Shown: positions 48,343 to 58,729 of the stretch, one piece after another | How positions within the stretch are numbered: the first letter of the stretch is position 1 | How the letters are laid out: every line of letters starts with the position of its first letter | NCBI RefSeq assembly: GCF_000024845.1 | Contig: NC_013501.1 | Location: 3,197,605-3,261,604, forward strand | Direction of reading: 5' to 3' | Length of the DNA: 64,000 nucleotides | Origin: Rhodothermus marinus DSM 4252 | GTDB lineage: Bacteria; Bacteroidota; Rhodothermia; Rhodothermales; Rhodothermaceae | Made by a program: the position numbers and the translations under genes | The notes under the pieces: model-generated | Told to the model about the DNA's origin: nothing | Seen by the model: the letters and a program-made list of their open reading frames with translations, nothing else | Database searches by the model: none

Positions 48343-48638
48343 ATTTCAAGCACTTGGCATTGGCCGGCGCCTTTTACCTTTCATTTATTTCCTGCGCTTC
48401 CAGAAGGACGCCTTCTGTTAGGGATTTTCTATCAAAAAGCAATCTTGAGAAGCCTGCTCGGCGCAAGAAACAGCAGCAGCCCGTCCGGTGCAACCTGGTA
48501 ACGCTCCCAAAATCCCACATTTTTCAGTGGAACCGATTCCAAAGTGCGCGGCCGCCTTGCTGAAGGCTATGGTCCACCCTATTATGAAAACCACATCAAG
48601 GCGAAGACAAAAATTTTCCAACCAAGCTGTTCAAAGCT
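48343..48638. other. Intergenic region upstream of the susC-like gene
   Basis: This 296-base divergent gap must hold the promoters of the kinase gene and the susCD pair. It is AT-richer than its neighbours. A short dyad, CCAC and GTGG, flanks ATTTTTCA near 48518-48533. No convincing promoter, riboswitch or small gene was seen. Confidence 0.4.
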
Positions 48639-51172
48639 ATGGAACGTTGCTACCAGGGACTCCGCAGACGTCTTCTGCTGCTGAGCGTGCTGCTGCTGAG
48701 CGCCTCGGCGGCCTACGCCCAGTTCGAGGTGCGGGGCGTCGTGCGCGCAGCCGACGACAACAGTCTCCTGCCGGGCGTCAATATCGTGGAGGTGGGCACC
48801 ATGAACGGGACCACCACCGACGCCAACGGCAACTTCGTGCTCACCGTCAGCAGCCCCCAGGCCACGCTCCGGTTTTCGTTCGTGGGCTATGAGACGCTGG
48901 ACGTGCCGCTCAACGGCCGCAACTACCTGGAGGTGTTGTTGCAGCCGACCGTGGCGCAACTGGGTGAGGTCGTGGTCACGGCGCTGGGCATCGAGCGGGA
49001 AGCCCGGGCCGTAGGCTACGCCATCAGCCAGGTAAGCGCACAGGACCTGGTCACGGGCACCGAGACCAACTTCGGCAACCTGCTGCAGGGCAAGGTGGCC
49101 GGCCTGCAGATCAATCCGACGGCCGGTGGACCGGGCTCCTCGACCCGCATCGTGATCCGCGGCGTCTCGTCGCTCACCGGCGACAACCAGCCGCTGATTG
49201 TGGTCGACGGCGTGCCGATCGACAACTCGACGATCGGTTCGGCCGGCATGTGGGGTGGTTTCGACGGGGGCGACGGCATCTCCAGCCTGAATCCTGAAGA
49301 CATCGAGAGCATCTCGGTGCTCAAAGGCGCCGCGGCCGCTGCGCTCTACGGTACCCGGGCCCGCAACGGCGTCATCCTGATCAACACGCGCTCGGGCAAA
49401 GGCCGGCGCGGACTGAACGTCGAGTTCAGCACCACGCTCACGGCCGAAGAAGGGCTGATCGGCTTTTCAGACTACCAGAACACCTACGGCCAGGGTTCTC
49501 AGGGGAAAAAGCCTGCTACCCAGGCCGAAGCGTTACAGTTTGGTCTTTCGAGCTGGGGCGCAAAGCTGGACGGCTCGCCTGTCATTCAGTTCGACGGCGT
49601 GGCCCGGCCCTACCGGGCCGTCAACCGGCGGCTGGAGGATTTCTACCGCACGGGACTTTCGGCGCGCAACACGCTGAGTATTTACGGTGGGCAGGAGAAC
49701 GCGGCCGTTTATTTTTCCGTCACCCAGCTCGACGCGCAGAGCATCGTGCCGGGCTCATCACCATCTCCAACACCAGCAATCAGTCGCCACAGTACGACTT
49801 TTCCGAAAAGCAGATCAACTCGCTTTACGGTGCCCTGGAGATAGGCTACAATGACTACCTGTTCCTGAACCTGACCGCCCGCAACGACTGGTCCTCGACG
49901 CTGCCGCCGGACAACAACAGCTACTTCTATCCGTCGGTCAGTGCCAGTTTCGTCTTCAGCGACGTGCTGCCGGTGCCCTCGTGGCTGAGTTTCGGTAAAA
50001 TCCGGGCCGCCTGGGCCCAGGTGGGAAGCGACACGGATCCCTACATGCTCAACCTGACCTACGTGCTGGACAACACGTCGCACCTTGGCCAGCCGCTTGG
50101 ATATATCGGGCAGAACTCCGTCCCGCTGTTCAACCTGAAGCCCACCACCACCACCGAAACGGAGCTGGGCGTCAACCTGGAGTTTCTGAACAATCGCCTG
50201 GGATTGGACCTGACGTGGTACCGGCGTGAAACCACCGATCAGATTCTCTCGACCTCAATTTCAGAGGCTTCAGGCTTCGGCGCCCGCGTCATCAACGCCG
50301 GCGCACTGCGCAATCAGGGCGTGGAACTGTTGCTGCGTGGGACCCCGCTTCAGACTTCACAGATGTTCTGGAATCTTAGCGTCAATTTTGCGAAAAACAT
50401 CAGCAAAGTGCTCGCGCTGGCCGGCGACCAGACCGTTCTGGTACTGGACCAGAGCCGTAGACAGACGGCCTGGATCACGGCCGAAGTAGGCAAGCCCTAC
50501 GGCACGATCTGGGGCTACCGCTACCTGCGGGACGATCAGGGACGCATCGTGCACGACGACAGCGGGCTGCCCATGCGCGATCCAGAACGCGTCGTGCTGG
50601 GCCGCGGCACGCCCGATTGGACGGCCGGCTTCCTTTCCGAACTCGGCTACAGAAATCTGAACGTGTCTCTGCTGATCGATGTCAAATGGGGCGGCCAGCT
50701 CTTCTCGGCAACCAATGCCTACGCCTACAGTGTGGGTCTGCACAAAAACACCTTGAAAGGCCGCGCCGAGTGCGACGCTGTGGCCGATCCCATCAACGGC
50801 TATCCGTCAACCGGCTGCATGGTGGGCGAAGGCGTCAACCAGCAGGGACAGCCCAACACCGTGAAGGTCCTGCCGCAGGCTTACTATGGCCGTATTGCCA
50901 GCCAGATTGCCGAGGAGTTCGTCTACGACGCCAACTTCATCAAGCTGCGCGAGCTGCGCATTGGCTATCGGATTCCGGATCGATGGCTGATGCGCACGCC
51001 GCTGCGGTCGTTGACCGTCGCGCTTGTGGGCCGCAACCTGGCCTACCTCTACAACACGGTCCCCAACGTGGACCCCGAGTCCAGCTACAACAACGGCAAC
51101 GCCCAGGGCCTGGAACTGGCCGGCGTGCCGCAGACGCGCAGCCTGGGCCTCAGCATCAACGCCCGTTTCTAA
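48639..51172 (+). pseudogene. SusC/RagA-type TonB-dependent receptor, frameshifted with internal deletion
   Basis: The first frame encodes a signal peptide, a carboxypeptidase-like domain, the plug (IVIRGVSSLTGDNQPLIVVD; GAAAAALYGTRARNGVILIN) and the first barrel strands up to VTQLDAQSIVPG near 49752. It then runs out of family sequence and stops at 49844. The family sequence resumes in another frame with LITISNTSNQSPQYDFSEKQ and continues to the normal C-terminus LGLSINARF at 51172. The two parts together total about 844 residues, while SusC proteins usually have about 1000. So about 150-250 barrel residues are missing at the junction, and one base breaks the frame. The downstream susD gene is intact. 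Confidence 0.85.
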
Positions 51173-51196
51173 GTCCACCAACCGGTAGAGCCAACC

Positions 51197-52819
51197 ATGT
51201 ATCGCAATAAAGCCATGAACCGCACGCGCCTGCTGAGATGGCCAGAAAGCCTGCTCGTCCTGCTCATCGCCGTGCTTCTCGCCTCGTGCGATGCGCTGAG
51301 CGACTTCGGCGACATGAACGTCGATCCCACGCAGGCCTCCACCATCGATCCCGGCATGCAGTTTTCCACGGTACAGCTGGCCACAGCCGGCTCCCGCTAC
51401 GAAACCTGGCGCGTCAACCTGATCTATGGCGAAGCTATCGTGCAGCACCTGGCCCATACCTGGTGGGCCGGCGACAAGTACACCTTCAACGAAGACTGGG
51501 CGACTTCGCTGTGGCGCACCGCCTATTCAGGCGCGGGAGTGTCCTGGCGCGCCGCTGTCAAAAACATCGAAGACCTGAAGGCTCGTCTTGAGGAAGCGAA
51601 GGCTAACGGAGAGTCGGTTGACAACCTACTGGCCGCCGTACGAATCTGGCGCGTGCTGATCTACCACCGCATTACCGACACCTACGGGGATACGCCTTAC
51701 TCCGAGGCGGGCAAAGGTTATCTGGAAGGCATTTTCGCGCCCCGTTACGACCCGCAGCAGGAGATCTACATGGACATGCTGAAGGAGCTGGAAGAGGCCG
51801 TGGCCCAGTTCGATCCATCTCAACCCACGTTCGGCAACGCGGACCTCGTTTACGGGGGGGACATCACGAAATGGAAGAAGTTCGGCAACGCCCTCATGCT
51901 GCGGCTGGCCATGCGGCTGGTGAAGGTCGATCCGGCTACCGCTCAGCAGTGGGCCGTCAGGGCCATCAACGGCGGCGTAATGGAAAGCAACGACGACATT
52001 GTCTACATGCGCCATCAGACCGGCCCCTCTACCGGACCGGCCGGCATCAACACCAATGCCAACAGCGAAGTGTTTGCCGTGGACGTTCCGCGGCTCAGTC
52101 AGACGTTCGTTAACTGGCTTAAAGCGCATAACGACCCGCGCCTGCCTGTTCTTGGGGCCGTCATCAAGGACGGACAGATCATAACGGATCCTTCCGTTCA
52201 GAAAGGCATGCCCAATGGCTACGACGCCAACACGATCCAGAATCACCCGAGCTGGACGGGAAGCCTTGATGACTATTCGCGGGTCAACCCGCTGCTGACC
52301 GGCCTGGACGATCCGTTTTTCTTTGTGACCTACGCCCAGACGGCCCTGCTGCGGGCCGAAGCGGCCGTGCGTGGCTGGACGAGCGAAGATCCGGCCACGC
52401 TGTACGCCGAAGGCGTCCGGGCCGCCATGAAGCAGCTGTCGCTCTACGACGCGGGTGGCGCGGCCGACATCGACGACGCGGCCATCGACGCCTACCTGGC
52501 CGCCAATCCGCTCAGCAGCGATCCCGACGAAGCCCTGCGGCAGATCAACGAGCAGTACTGGGCAGCTTCCTTCCTCGATGGCATTGAGTCCTGGGCCAAC
52601 TGGCGCCGCAGCGGCTATCCCGTGCTGGAGCCGGCGCCAGTCGATGACCCCAACCCCTACCCGGGTAACGTGACCAATGGTCAGATTCCGCGCCGACTGA
52701 CCTATCCGCCTTCCGAGGGCGTGCTGAACGCCGAAAACTATCAGGAGGCCCTCAGCCGCCAGGGGCTGCGCGGCGATCCCAGCGACATGGCCGTACCCGT
52801 CTGGTGGGACCGGCAATGA
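51197..52819 (+). CDS. SusD/RagB-family glycan-binding lipoprotein
   Basis: The 540-residue protein has a signal peptide with lipobox (LIAVLLASC), so it is a surface lipoprotein. The SusD-like region includes FGDMNVDPTQAS near the N-terminus, a TPR-like helical core (LAAVRIWRVLIYHRITDTYG) and C-terminal WAASFLDGIESWANWRRSGY. SusD forms the lid of a SusC channel and binds glycan. Its partner SusC gene directly upstream is broken, so function would depend on another SusC. The likely substrate is an amino-sugar glycan, given the hexosaminidase next door. Confidence 0.9.
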   Translation: MYRNKAMNRTRLLRWPESLLVLLIAVLLASCDALSDFGDMNVDPTQASTIDPGMQFSTVQLATAGSRYETWRVNLIYGEAIVQHLAHTWWAGDKYTFNEDWATSLWRTAYSGAGVSWRAAVKNIEDLKARLEEAKANGESVDNLLAAVRIWRVLIYHRITDTYGDTPYSEAGKGYLEGIFAPRYDPQQEIYMDMLKELEEAVAQFDPSQPTFGNADLVYGGDITKWKKFGNALMLRLAMRLVKVDPATAQQWAVRAINGGVMESNDDIVYMRHQTGPSTGPAGINTNANSEVFAVDVPRLSQTFVNWLKAHNDPRLPVLGAVIKDGQIITDPSVQKGMPNGYDANTIQNHPSWTGSLDDYSRVNPLLTGLDDPFFFVTYAQTALLRAEAAVRGWTSEDPATLYAEGVRAAMKQLSLYDAGGAADIDDAAIDAYLAANPLSSDPDEALRQINEQYWAASFLDGIESWANWRRSGYPVLEPAPVDDPNPYPGNVTNGQIPRRLTYPPSEGVLNAENYQEALSRQGLRGDPSDMAVPVWWDRQ

Positions 52820-52839
52820 CCCTCCCCCGGCCGGTTCCA

Positions 52840-52876
52840 AAGAAGGCCCGCACGCCCTCCGGCGGCGGGCCTTCTT
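52840..52876 (+). terminator. Terminator after susD
   Basis: AAGAAGGCCCGC (52840-52851) pairs with GCGGGCCTTCTT (52865-52876) as a 12-bp stem, followed by a short T-containing tract. It separates susD from the hexosaminidase gene. Confidence 0.75.
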
Positions 52877-52938
52877 GTACTTTCCTGAAACAGGTACATT
52901 TTTAAGGTAGAATCTCCCAAAAACCGTCAATCGGCACC

Positions 52939-55515
52939 ATGCAGAGCTTCTGTTATCTGCTGCTGACCGGCCTGCTGCCCGCCCTGGCGCTGGCCCGGCA
53001 CCCCGAACGCCTGACCGTTTACTGGGGCGTGCTGGCCAACCAGGACAACGGCCGGGCCCGCTGGGAACTGACGCTGGTCAATCAGGACACCGTGGCGCTG
53101 CCCGCTTCGGGCTGGACGCTCTACTTCAACTTCATGCGTCCGATCCTGTCCGAAAGCACCCCGCCTTCGGTCCGCCTCACGCACGTCAACGGCGACTTCT
53201 ACCGCCTGGAGCCCACCGAGGCGTTCGCGCCGCTGCCACCGGGGGGACGCCGCACGCTTTCGTTCGAATCCCCGGGACCGCTCATCAAGGCTATCGACGC
53301 GCCCTCGGGCCTCTATTTTGTCTTTCGCGACGCGCCGGACCGTCCGATTCCGGTGCGGGACGTGCGCGTGCTGCCCTTCGCCTCGGAGTTTCAGACGCGG
53401 CGGCATCCGGCCGATCGGCTGCCCGTGCCCACCCCGGCCCTGCGCTACTACCGGAACGCATCGCTTCGGCTGCTACCGGCCGATAGCCTGACGCCGGTCG
53501 TTCCCACTCCGCGCCAGCTCACGCGCCGAGAAGGACACTGGACGCTCGACCGCACGGCCGCCATCGCCTACGATCCCGCCCTGGCCCGTGAGGCGGCCTT
53601 TCTGGCCGACGCCCTGGCGCCGCTACTGGGCACGCGGCTTCGCCTGCTGGAAGGTGCCGAACGGCCCGCTTCGATCCGCCTGCGCCTCGGCGCGGTTTAC
53701 CTGCCCGACGGCCCGGCCGGCCCCGAGGCCTACCACCTGATCGTGGACCCGGAAGCGGGCATTACGCTCACCGGCACCGACGCGGCCGGGGCCTTCTACG
53801 GCATCCAGACGCTGCAACAGCTCATCGATCCGTCCTTCTATCGACAGACGTCCGAGACCATCCCGATCCCGGCGCTCGAAGTGCGCGATGCGCCGCGCTT
53901 CGGCTACCGGGGACTGCACCTCGACGTGGCCCGCAACTTCCAGCCGAAAGAAGTGGTGCTCCGGCTGCTCGACCTGATGGCGCGCTACAAGCTCAACCGG
54001 TTCCACTTTCACCTGACCGACGACGAGGGCTGGCGCCTGGAGATCGAGGACCTGCCCGAACTGACCGAGGTGGGCGGCTGTCGCGGCCACACCGAAACGG
54101 AAGCAACCTGTCTGGTACCCTCGCACGGCTCCGGACCGATCCCCGGCCGGCCGCCCGGAAGCGGCTATTACACACGCGAAGACTTTATCGAAATCCTGCG
54201 CTACGCCACGGCCCGACACATCGAGGTGATCCCCGAGATCGACGTGCCCGGCCACGCCCGCGCGGCCATCAAAGCCATGGAAGCCCGCTATGCCCGTCTG
54301 AAGGCGGCAGGCCGCCCCGAAGCCGAAGCGGCCGCCTACCGGCTGGTCGACCCGGCCGACACGTCCGTCTACCGCTCTGTGCAGGGCTGGAACGACAATG
54401 TGATCAACGTCTGCCTGCCCTCGACCTACCGCTTTCTGGAAAAGGTGGTGGACGAACTCCGGCGGCTCTACGACGAAGCCGGTGCGCCACTCCACGTGGT
54501 GCATACGGGCGGCGACGAAGTGCCGCACGGGGCCTGGGCCGGCTCGCCCGCCTGCCGGGCCGTCATGCAGGCTGAAGGCATCGACGATCCGGCCGCGCTG
54601 CAGCAGTACTTCCTGGACCGGTTCGATCAGATCCTGCGACGGCGCGGGCTGCGCACGGCGGGCTGGGAAGAGATCGGGCTGATCGCCACCGAGGAAAACG
54701 GACGGCGCGTGCATCGTCCCAATCCACGCTTCCGCGATCGGGGCTTCCTGGTCTACGCCTGGAACAACATCTGGGGCAGCGGGGCCGAGGATCACGCCTA
54801 CCGGCTCGCCAATGCGGGCTACGACGTGATACTCTCGCTGGCCTCGAACCTGTACTTCGACCTGGCCTACACGAAGCATCCCGACGAGGCCGGCCTCTAC
54901 TGGGCGGGCTTCGTGGACAACGACGCGCCGTACCGCCTGGAGCCGTTCGATCTGTTTCTGGGGCCGATCCAGCACTGGCTGGGCCACACGCTCCCGCCCG
55001 AAGCGTTCGCCCACCACGAGCGCCTGACGACCGAGGGACGGCGTCACATCGTGGGCCTGCAGGGACAGCTCTGGGGCGAGACGCTCCGCACACCGGACCG
55101 CGTCTTCTACATGGCCGTACCCCGAATGCTGGCGCTGGCCGAACGCGCCTGGGCCGAGCGGCCGGCCTGGAGCCAGATCGTCGATCCGGAAGCCCGCCAG
55201 CAGGCCCTGCAGGCGGCCTGGAACGCGTTTGCTAACCGACTGGGTCAGCGCGAACTGCCCCGGCTCGACGCGCTCTACGGCGAGACGGCGCCCTATCGCC
55301 TGCCGCCGCCCGGTGCCGTCGTCGAGGACGGCCTTCTGAAGGCCAACGTGGCGCTCCCGGGTCTGACGATCCGCTACACGCTGGACGGCAGCGAGCCCAC
55401 GGCCGCCTCGCCCCGGTACACGGGGCCGGTCCGGCTCGAAGGGCACGGCGAGGTGCGCCTGCGCACATTCGACACGAACGGACGCGGCAGCCGCACCGTA
55501 CGCGTGGTCTACTGA
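52939..55515 (+). CDS. GH20 beta-N-acetylhexosaminidase
   Basis: The 858-residue secreted enzyme removes terminal GlcNAc or GalNAc residues. It has a signal peptide (about 1-19), a CHB_HEX N-terminal carbohydrate-binding domain (about 22-165), a GH20b domain (about 190-320) and the GH20 barrel (about 330-690). The catalytic pair is Asp526-Glu527 in HTGGDEVPHG. A chitobiase C-terminal domain (about 770-855; LTIRYTLDGSEPT) follows. The four-domain layout is that of bacterial chitobiases, so chitin oligosaccharides are the likely substrate. The nagB-like and GlcNAc kinase genes nearby would use the product. It overlaps the convergent amidotransferase gene by seven bases. Confidence 0.95.
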   Translation: MQSFCYLLLTGLLPALALARHPERLTVYWGVLANQDNGRARWELTLVNQDTVALPASGWTLYFNFMRPILSESTPPSVRLTHVNGDFYRLEPTEAFAPLPPGGRRTLSFESPGPLIKAIDAPSGLYFVFRDAPDRPIPVRDVRVLPFASEFQTRRHPADRLPVPTPALRYYRNASLRLLPADSLTPVVPTPRQLTRREGHWTLDRTAAIAYDPALAREAAFLADALAPLLGTRLRLLEGAERPASIRLRLGAVYLPDGPAGPEAYHLIVDPEAGITLTGTDAAGAFYGIQTLQQLIDPSFYRQTSETIPIPALEVRDAPRFGYRGLHLDVARNFQPKEVVLRLLDLMARYKLNRFHFHLTDDEGWRLEIEDLPELTEVGGCRGHTETEATCLVPSHGSGPIPGRPPGSGYYTREDFIEILRYATARHIEVIPEIDVPGHARAAIKAMEARYARLKAAGRPEAEAAAYRLVDPADTSVYRSVQGWNDNVINVCLPSTYRFLEKVVDELRRLYDEAGAPLHVVHTGGDEVPHGAWAGSPACRAVMQAEGIDDPAALQQYFLDRFDQILRRRGLRTAGWEEIGLIATEENGRRVHRPNPRFRDRGFLVYAWNNIWGSGAEDHAYRLANAGYDVILSLASNLYFDLAYTKHPDEAGLYWAGFVDNDAPYRLEPFDLFLGPIQHWLGHTLPPEAFAHHERLTTEGRRHIVGLQGQLWGETLRTPDRVFYMAVPRMLALAERAWAERPAWSQIVDPEARQQALQAAWNAFANRLGQRELPRLDALYGETAPYRLPPPGAVVEDGLLKANVALPGLTIRYTLDGSEPTAASPRYTGPVRLEGHGEVRLRTFDTNGRGSRTVRVVY

Positions 55516-56219
55516 ACGCCCAGCACCCGGTCGAGCAGCCGCTCCAGCACCTCGTGCAGCGGGCGGTAGGCCTCGGCCGGGTGCGCCAGGAGCGCCTCCG
55601 CCGGTTGCACGGAGGCCGAGCGGACACGGGCAGCCTCCAGTTCTGCCCGGCCGGCGCGCACGAGCGCCTGCACGCTCGCGGGCGTCATCTCCAGATGAAA
55701 CTGCAGCCCCAGCGCCCGATCTTTCCAGACGAAGGCCTGATGGGCACAGGCTGCGCTTTCCATGAGGTGCACCGCGCCCGGCGGCAGATCGAACGTATCG
55801 CCATGCCAGTGAAAGACGGTCAGCTCGTCGGGCATGTCGGCCAGCAGCGGATGCACGCGCCCCTGCGACGTGCGGCGCACCGGGAACCAGCCGATCTCGG
55901 GCTGCGGCCCCGGATAGACGCGTCCGCCCAGCACCTCGGCCAGGAGCTGCGCCCCCAGACACACCCCCACTACCGGCCGACCCGCTTCGAGCACGGCCCG
56001 CAGGAATGCCTTCTCATCCCGGAGCCACGGGTAACGATCTTCGTCGTAGACGCCCATCGGGCCGCCCATCACCACCACGCCCTCGACGGCTTCCGGCTCA
56101 GGCAACTTCTCATCTGCATAGAAGCGCGTAAACGACAGCCGATGCCCGCGCTGCTGCGCCCACGTGGCAATGTGCGCGGGCCCCTCGAACGGGACGTGCT
56201 GCAATACGTGCAGGTGCAT
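55509..56219 (-). CDS. Class I glutamine amidotransferase-like protein
   Basis: The 236-residue protein has the class I GATase fold. The nucleophile Cys lies in VVGVCLGAQLLAEVLGG, and the His-Glu pair is LGLQFHLEMTP. It lacks a synthetase domain and belongs to the stand-alone GMP-synthase-like group, some of which hydrolyse gamma-glutamyl compounds. The true substrate is not evident from its neighbours. It overlaps the end of the convergent hexosaminidase gene. Confidence 0.88.
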   Translation of the reverse strand: MHLHVLQHVPFEGPAHIATWAQQRGHRLSFTRFYADEKLPEPEAVEGVVVMGGPMGVYDEDRYPWLRDEKAFLRAVLEAGRPVVGVCLGAQLLAEVLGGRVYPGPQPEIGWFPVRRTSQGRVHPLLADMPDELTVFHWHGDTFDLPPGAVHLMESAACAHQAFVWKDRALGLQFHLEMTPASVQALVRAGRAELEAARVRSASVQPAEALLAHPAEAYRPLHEVLERLLDRVLGVQ

Positions 56220-56309
56220 ACCACGTTGCAGTTTAAAACAACTCAGCTCAAAAAATACTCAGGACAGAATAGCCATCGCTGATGCAGTAGCCAGATCAGA
56301 TCAACAGTA

Positions 56310-57185
56310 TCAATGGTCCGGCGTCAGCCAGACGAAGTCGCCCAGACCCATGTGCTGCGCCGGATCGAACCGGAGCGGGTCGGCCGACGGGCGAAGCACC
56401 ACCACCAGCATACGCGTACCGGGCCGGTAGCGACGCAGCATTTCGGGTGTGCCCAGACGTGCTTCCACGTGGAAGGCGCCGGTCACGTGCACGATGAGCG
56501 CTTCGGGCTGGCGCATCAGGTGCTCGGCCAGCGTGTAGGCCATCGTGGCGTCCCAGAGCGCCTGCGCCTGCAGCAGCCGCTCCGGATCGACGTGCATGGG
56601 TCCGTGCCCGGCCCCGCGCATCAACTTCAGGAAACGCCGCCGGTACAGGTCCGACGGCTCCGGATAGGGCAGCGGCGGCAGGTAAGCCCGTGCCTGCGGC
56701 GAGAGCGCCGTCAGCGCCTCCCGCCCGAGGCGACTGACCCGGTTCACGTAACGACGGGGCGCGTTGGCGGCCAGAATCGTCCAGCCGTGCGCCCGGGCAA
56801 ACTCCACCAGCGGCCGGTAGTCCCTTTCGTAGTTGCGCCAGGGACGCGCGGCCTCCAAGAATTGCGCCTCGGTGATCAGTCCTGCTCGGTACTCGTCGAG
56901 TACGAGCTGCACGTCGCGCTCGAACATCTCCAGCGACAGCACCAGCGGCCGCTCGTCGCCGTAGCGCTCCTGCAGCGCCTCCAGCACGCGGAGCTGCCGC
57001 CGGTGCGCCACCGTGTCGTCGTGCTGCTCGCCCAGAAAGACTACCTCGACGGCACCGGCCACTTCCAGCAGTTGCGTCCACGAAGCCGGACGCCCGTCGG
57101 CCGTGAACAGGCCGGGCTCGGGCGTCTGCGCCCGAACCCCCAGCGCCACGAGCAGGCTTCCGATCAGCAGAATGCGTCGACTCAT
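56310..57185 (-). CDS. ChaN-family haem-binding-like protein
   Basis: The 291-residue protein has a signal peptide (about 1-20) and the ChaN/TIKI-like fold. The FLGEQHDDTVAHRRQ motif and VHVTGAFHVE near the end are the conserved His and Glu sites of the superfamily. ChaN of Campylobacter binds haem; other members are metal-dependent hydrolases, so the function here is open. Its ATG overlaps the helicase stop (ATGA), indicating co-transcription. Confidence 0.85.
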   Translation of the reverse strand: MSRRILLIGSLLVALGVRAQTPEPGLFTADGRPASWTQLLEVAGAVEVVFLGEQHDDTVAHRRQLRVLEALQERYGDERPLVLSLEMFERDVQLVLDEYRAGLITEAQFLEAARPWRNYERDYRPLVEFARAHGWTILAANAPRRYVNRVSRLGREALTALSPQARAYLPPLPYPEPSDLYRRRFLKLMRGAGHGPMHVDPERLLQAQALWDATMAYTLAEHLMRQPEALIVHVTGAFHVEARLGTPEMLRRYRPGTRMLVVVLRPSADPLRFDPAQHMGLGDFVWLTPDH

Positions 57186-58699
57186 GACTTCTTTCGGCGG
57201 GAGCGGCGGCGTTTCTTCCCGGGCGGGGCGCTCTGCTCGGGCGAAGGCGCTTCGGCTTCCGCTTCGGAACGAATGCCCCTCCGGTGTCCTTCGTGCACGT
57301 AGAGGGCATCCACCAGCATGGCCAGCAGCTCCGGCTCTTCCTGCGCCAGCTGCTCCACCAGCGGCACGAAGCGCGCAATCCGCTCCCGGTCCAGACTGGT
57401 CGTTTCGCGGTAGCGGTCTTCGAGCAGCGCGACGGCGCGTTCGGCCACCCGCTCGGCCACGGTCTCGGGCGTGGGCAGCGTGCCCTTTTCGAGCGGAATG
57501 TCGTACTGGCGGGCAATCGCCCGAAGCCGCGCCTCCTCGAGCGGCGTCACCAGCACGATCGTGGTGCCTTCCTTCCCCACGCGCCCGGTGCGTCCGGAGC
57601 GGTGCACATAATACTCGGGATCCTGGGGCACGTCGTACATGAACACGTGGCTCAGATCCGAGATGTCGATGCCGCGCGCCGCCACGTCGGTAGCCACCAG
57701 CAGGCGGAGCTGGCCCTTCCGGAGCCGGTCCATAATCCGCTCCCGTTGTTTCTGCGGCAGGTCGCCCGTGATCGCGTCGGCATTGTAGCCGTAGTTTTTG
57801 AGAAACTGCCCCAGGTACTCGACGTCGCGCTTCGTGTTGGCGAAGATGATGGCCGACTCCGGGTTTTCCAGTTCAATGAGCTGCACGAGCGCCCGGTCTT
57901 TCTCCATGGGCGGCACGATGAAGTAGCGATGCTCGATGGTCTCGGCCGCGATTCGATCCGTGCTCAGCGACACGAAGGCCGGGTCCTTCAGAAACTCGCG
58001 GGCCAGTGCCTGCACGCGCGGCGGCATCGTGGCACTGAACATGGCCGTGTTGCGCTCGCGCGGCAGGTAGCGCTTGAGCTGGCGCATGGCCGGGTAAAAG
58101 CCCATCGAGAGCATTTCGTCGGCTTCGTCGAAGACGAGCACCTGGAGCGCGCCCAGCCGGAGCGCTCCGCGTTCGATCAGGTCCAGAATGCGACCGGGCG
58201 TGCCGATCACCACCTGGGCGCCCTGCTCCAGCGCCTTGAGCTGCGGACCGTAGCGCACACCGCCGTAGACGAGCACGGCCCGAAGCGATTGCGCTCCAGA
58301 GACGCCCGTTTTCATCTGCTCGAACGCCTCAGAGATCTGCCGGGCCAGCTCACGCGTGGGGGTCAGGATCAGCGCCTGCACCTGCCCGCGGGAAGGGTCC
58401 AGCCGCTCGAACAGCGGCAACAGAAACGCACCGGTCTTGCCCGATCCGGTCTGCGACTGGACGATCACGTCGCGACCTTCGAGCAGATAGGGCAACGTGC
58501 GGCGTTGCACCGGCATCAGCTCGGTCCAGCCGATCGCCCGGGCGGCCTGCTGCATGCGCTCGGGCAACTCCGCAAGGGATACTTCCGGCAACGGCTCGCC
58601 GGTGGCCTGAACGGCCGCCGCCTCCTGTTTTTTCTGCTGAGCCCGTCGCGTCAGATCGATGACGGTGGTGTAGGGCGAGCGAACCGGTTCTTCGGCCAT
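57182..58699 (-). CDS. DEAD-box ATP-dependent RNA helicase
   Basis: The 505-residue RNA helicase has the Q-motif region TELMPVQRRTLP, motif I AQTGSGKT-like (QSQTGSGKTGAF), Ia PTRELA, Ib TPGR, II DEAD in VFDEADEM, III SAT, V ARGID and VI HRSGRTGRVG. A C-terminal extension ends in a basic tail (GKKRRRSRRKKS), suiting RNA binding as in CsdA/RhlE-type proteins. It probably assists ribosome assembly or RNA turnover. The fabG gene is 95 bases upstream, across a GC-rich hairpin. Confidence 0.95.
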   Translation of the reverse strand: MAEEPVRSPYTTVIDLTRRAQQKKQEAAAVQATGEPLPEVSLAELPERMQQAARAIGWTELMPVQRRTLPYLLEGRDVIVQSQTGSGKTGAFLLPLFERLDPSRGQVQALILTPTRELARQISEAFEQMKTGVSGAQSLRAVLVYGGVRYGPQLKALEQGAQVVIGTPGRILDLIERGALRLGALQVLVFDEADEMLSMGFYPAMRQLKRYLPRERNTAMFSATMPPRVQALAREFLKDPAFVSLSTDRIAAETIEHRYFIVPPMEKDRALVQLIELENPESAIIFANTKRDVEYLGQFLKNYGYNADAITGDLPQKQRERIMDRLRKGQLRLLVATDVAARGIDISDLSHVFMYDVPQDPEYYVHRSGRTGRVGKEGTTIVLVTPLEEARLRAIARQYDIPLEKGTLPTPETVAERVAERAVALLEDRYRETTSLDRERIARFVPLVEQLAQEEPELLAMLVDALYVHEGHRRGIRSEAEAEAPSPEQSAPPGKKRRRSRRKKS

Positions 58700-58729
58700 G
58701 GTTTTCCTGTGGTTTTGATCAAAACAGAT

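Noticed and set aside
49740..49760. Pure one-base sequencing error as the only problem in susC
   Set aside because: Adding one G restores the frame, but the joined protein is still about 150-250 residues shorter than SusC homologues at exactly that point, so a deletion is also needed.
53623..55962. A 779-residue open frame on the minus strand
   Set aside because: It is antisense to the GH20 hexosaminidase and extends out of frame into the amidotransferase gene. No domain is visible.
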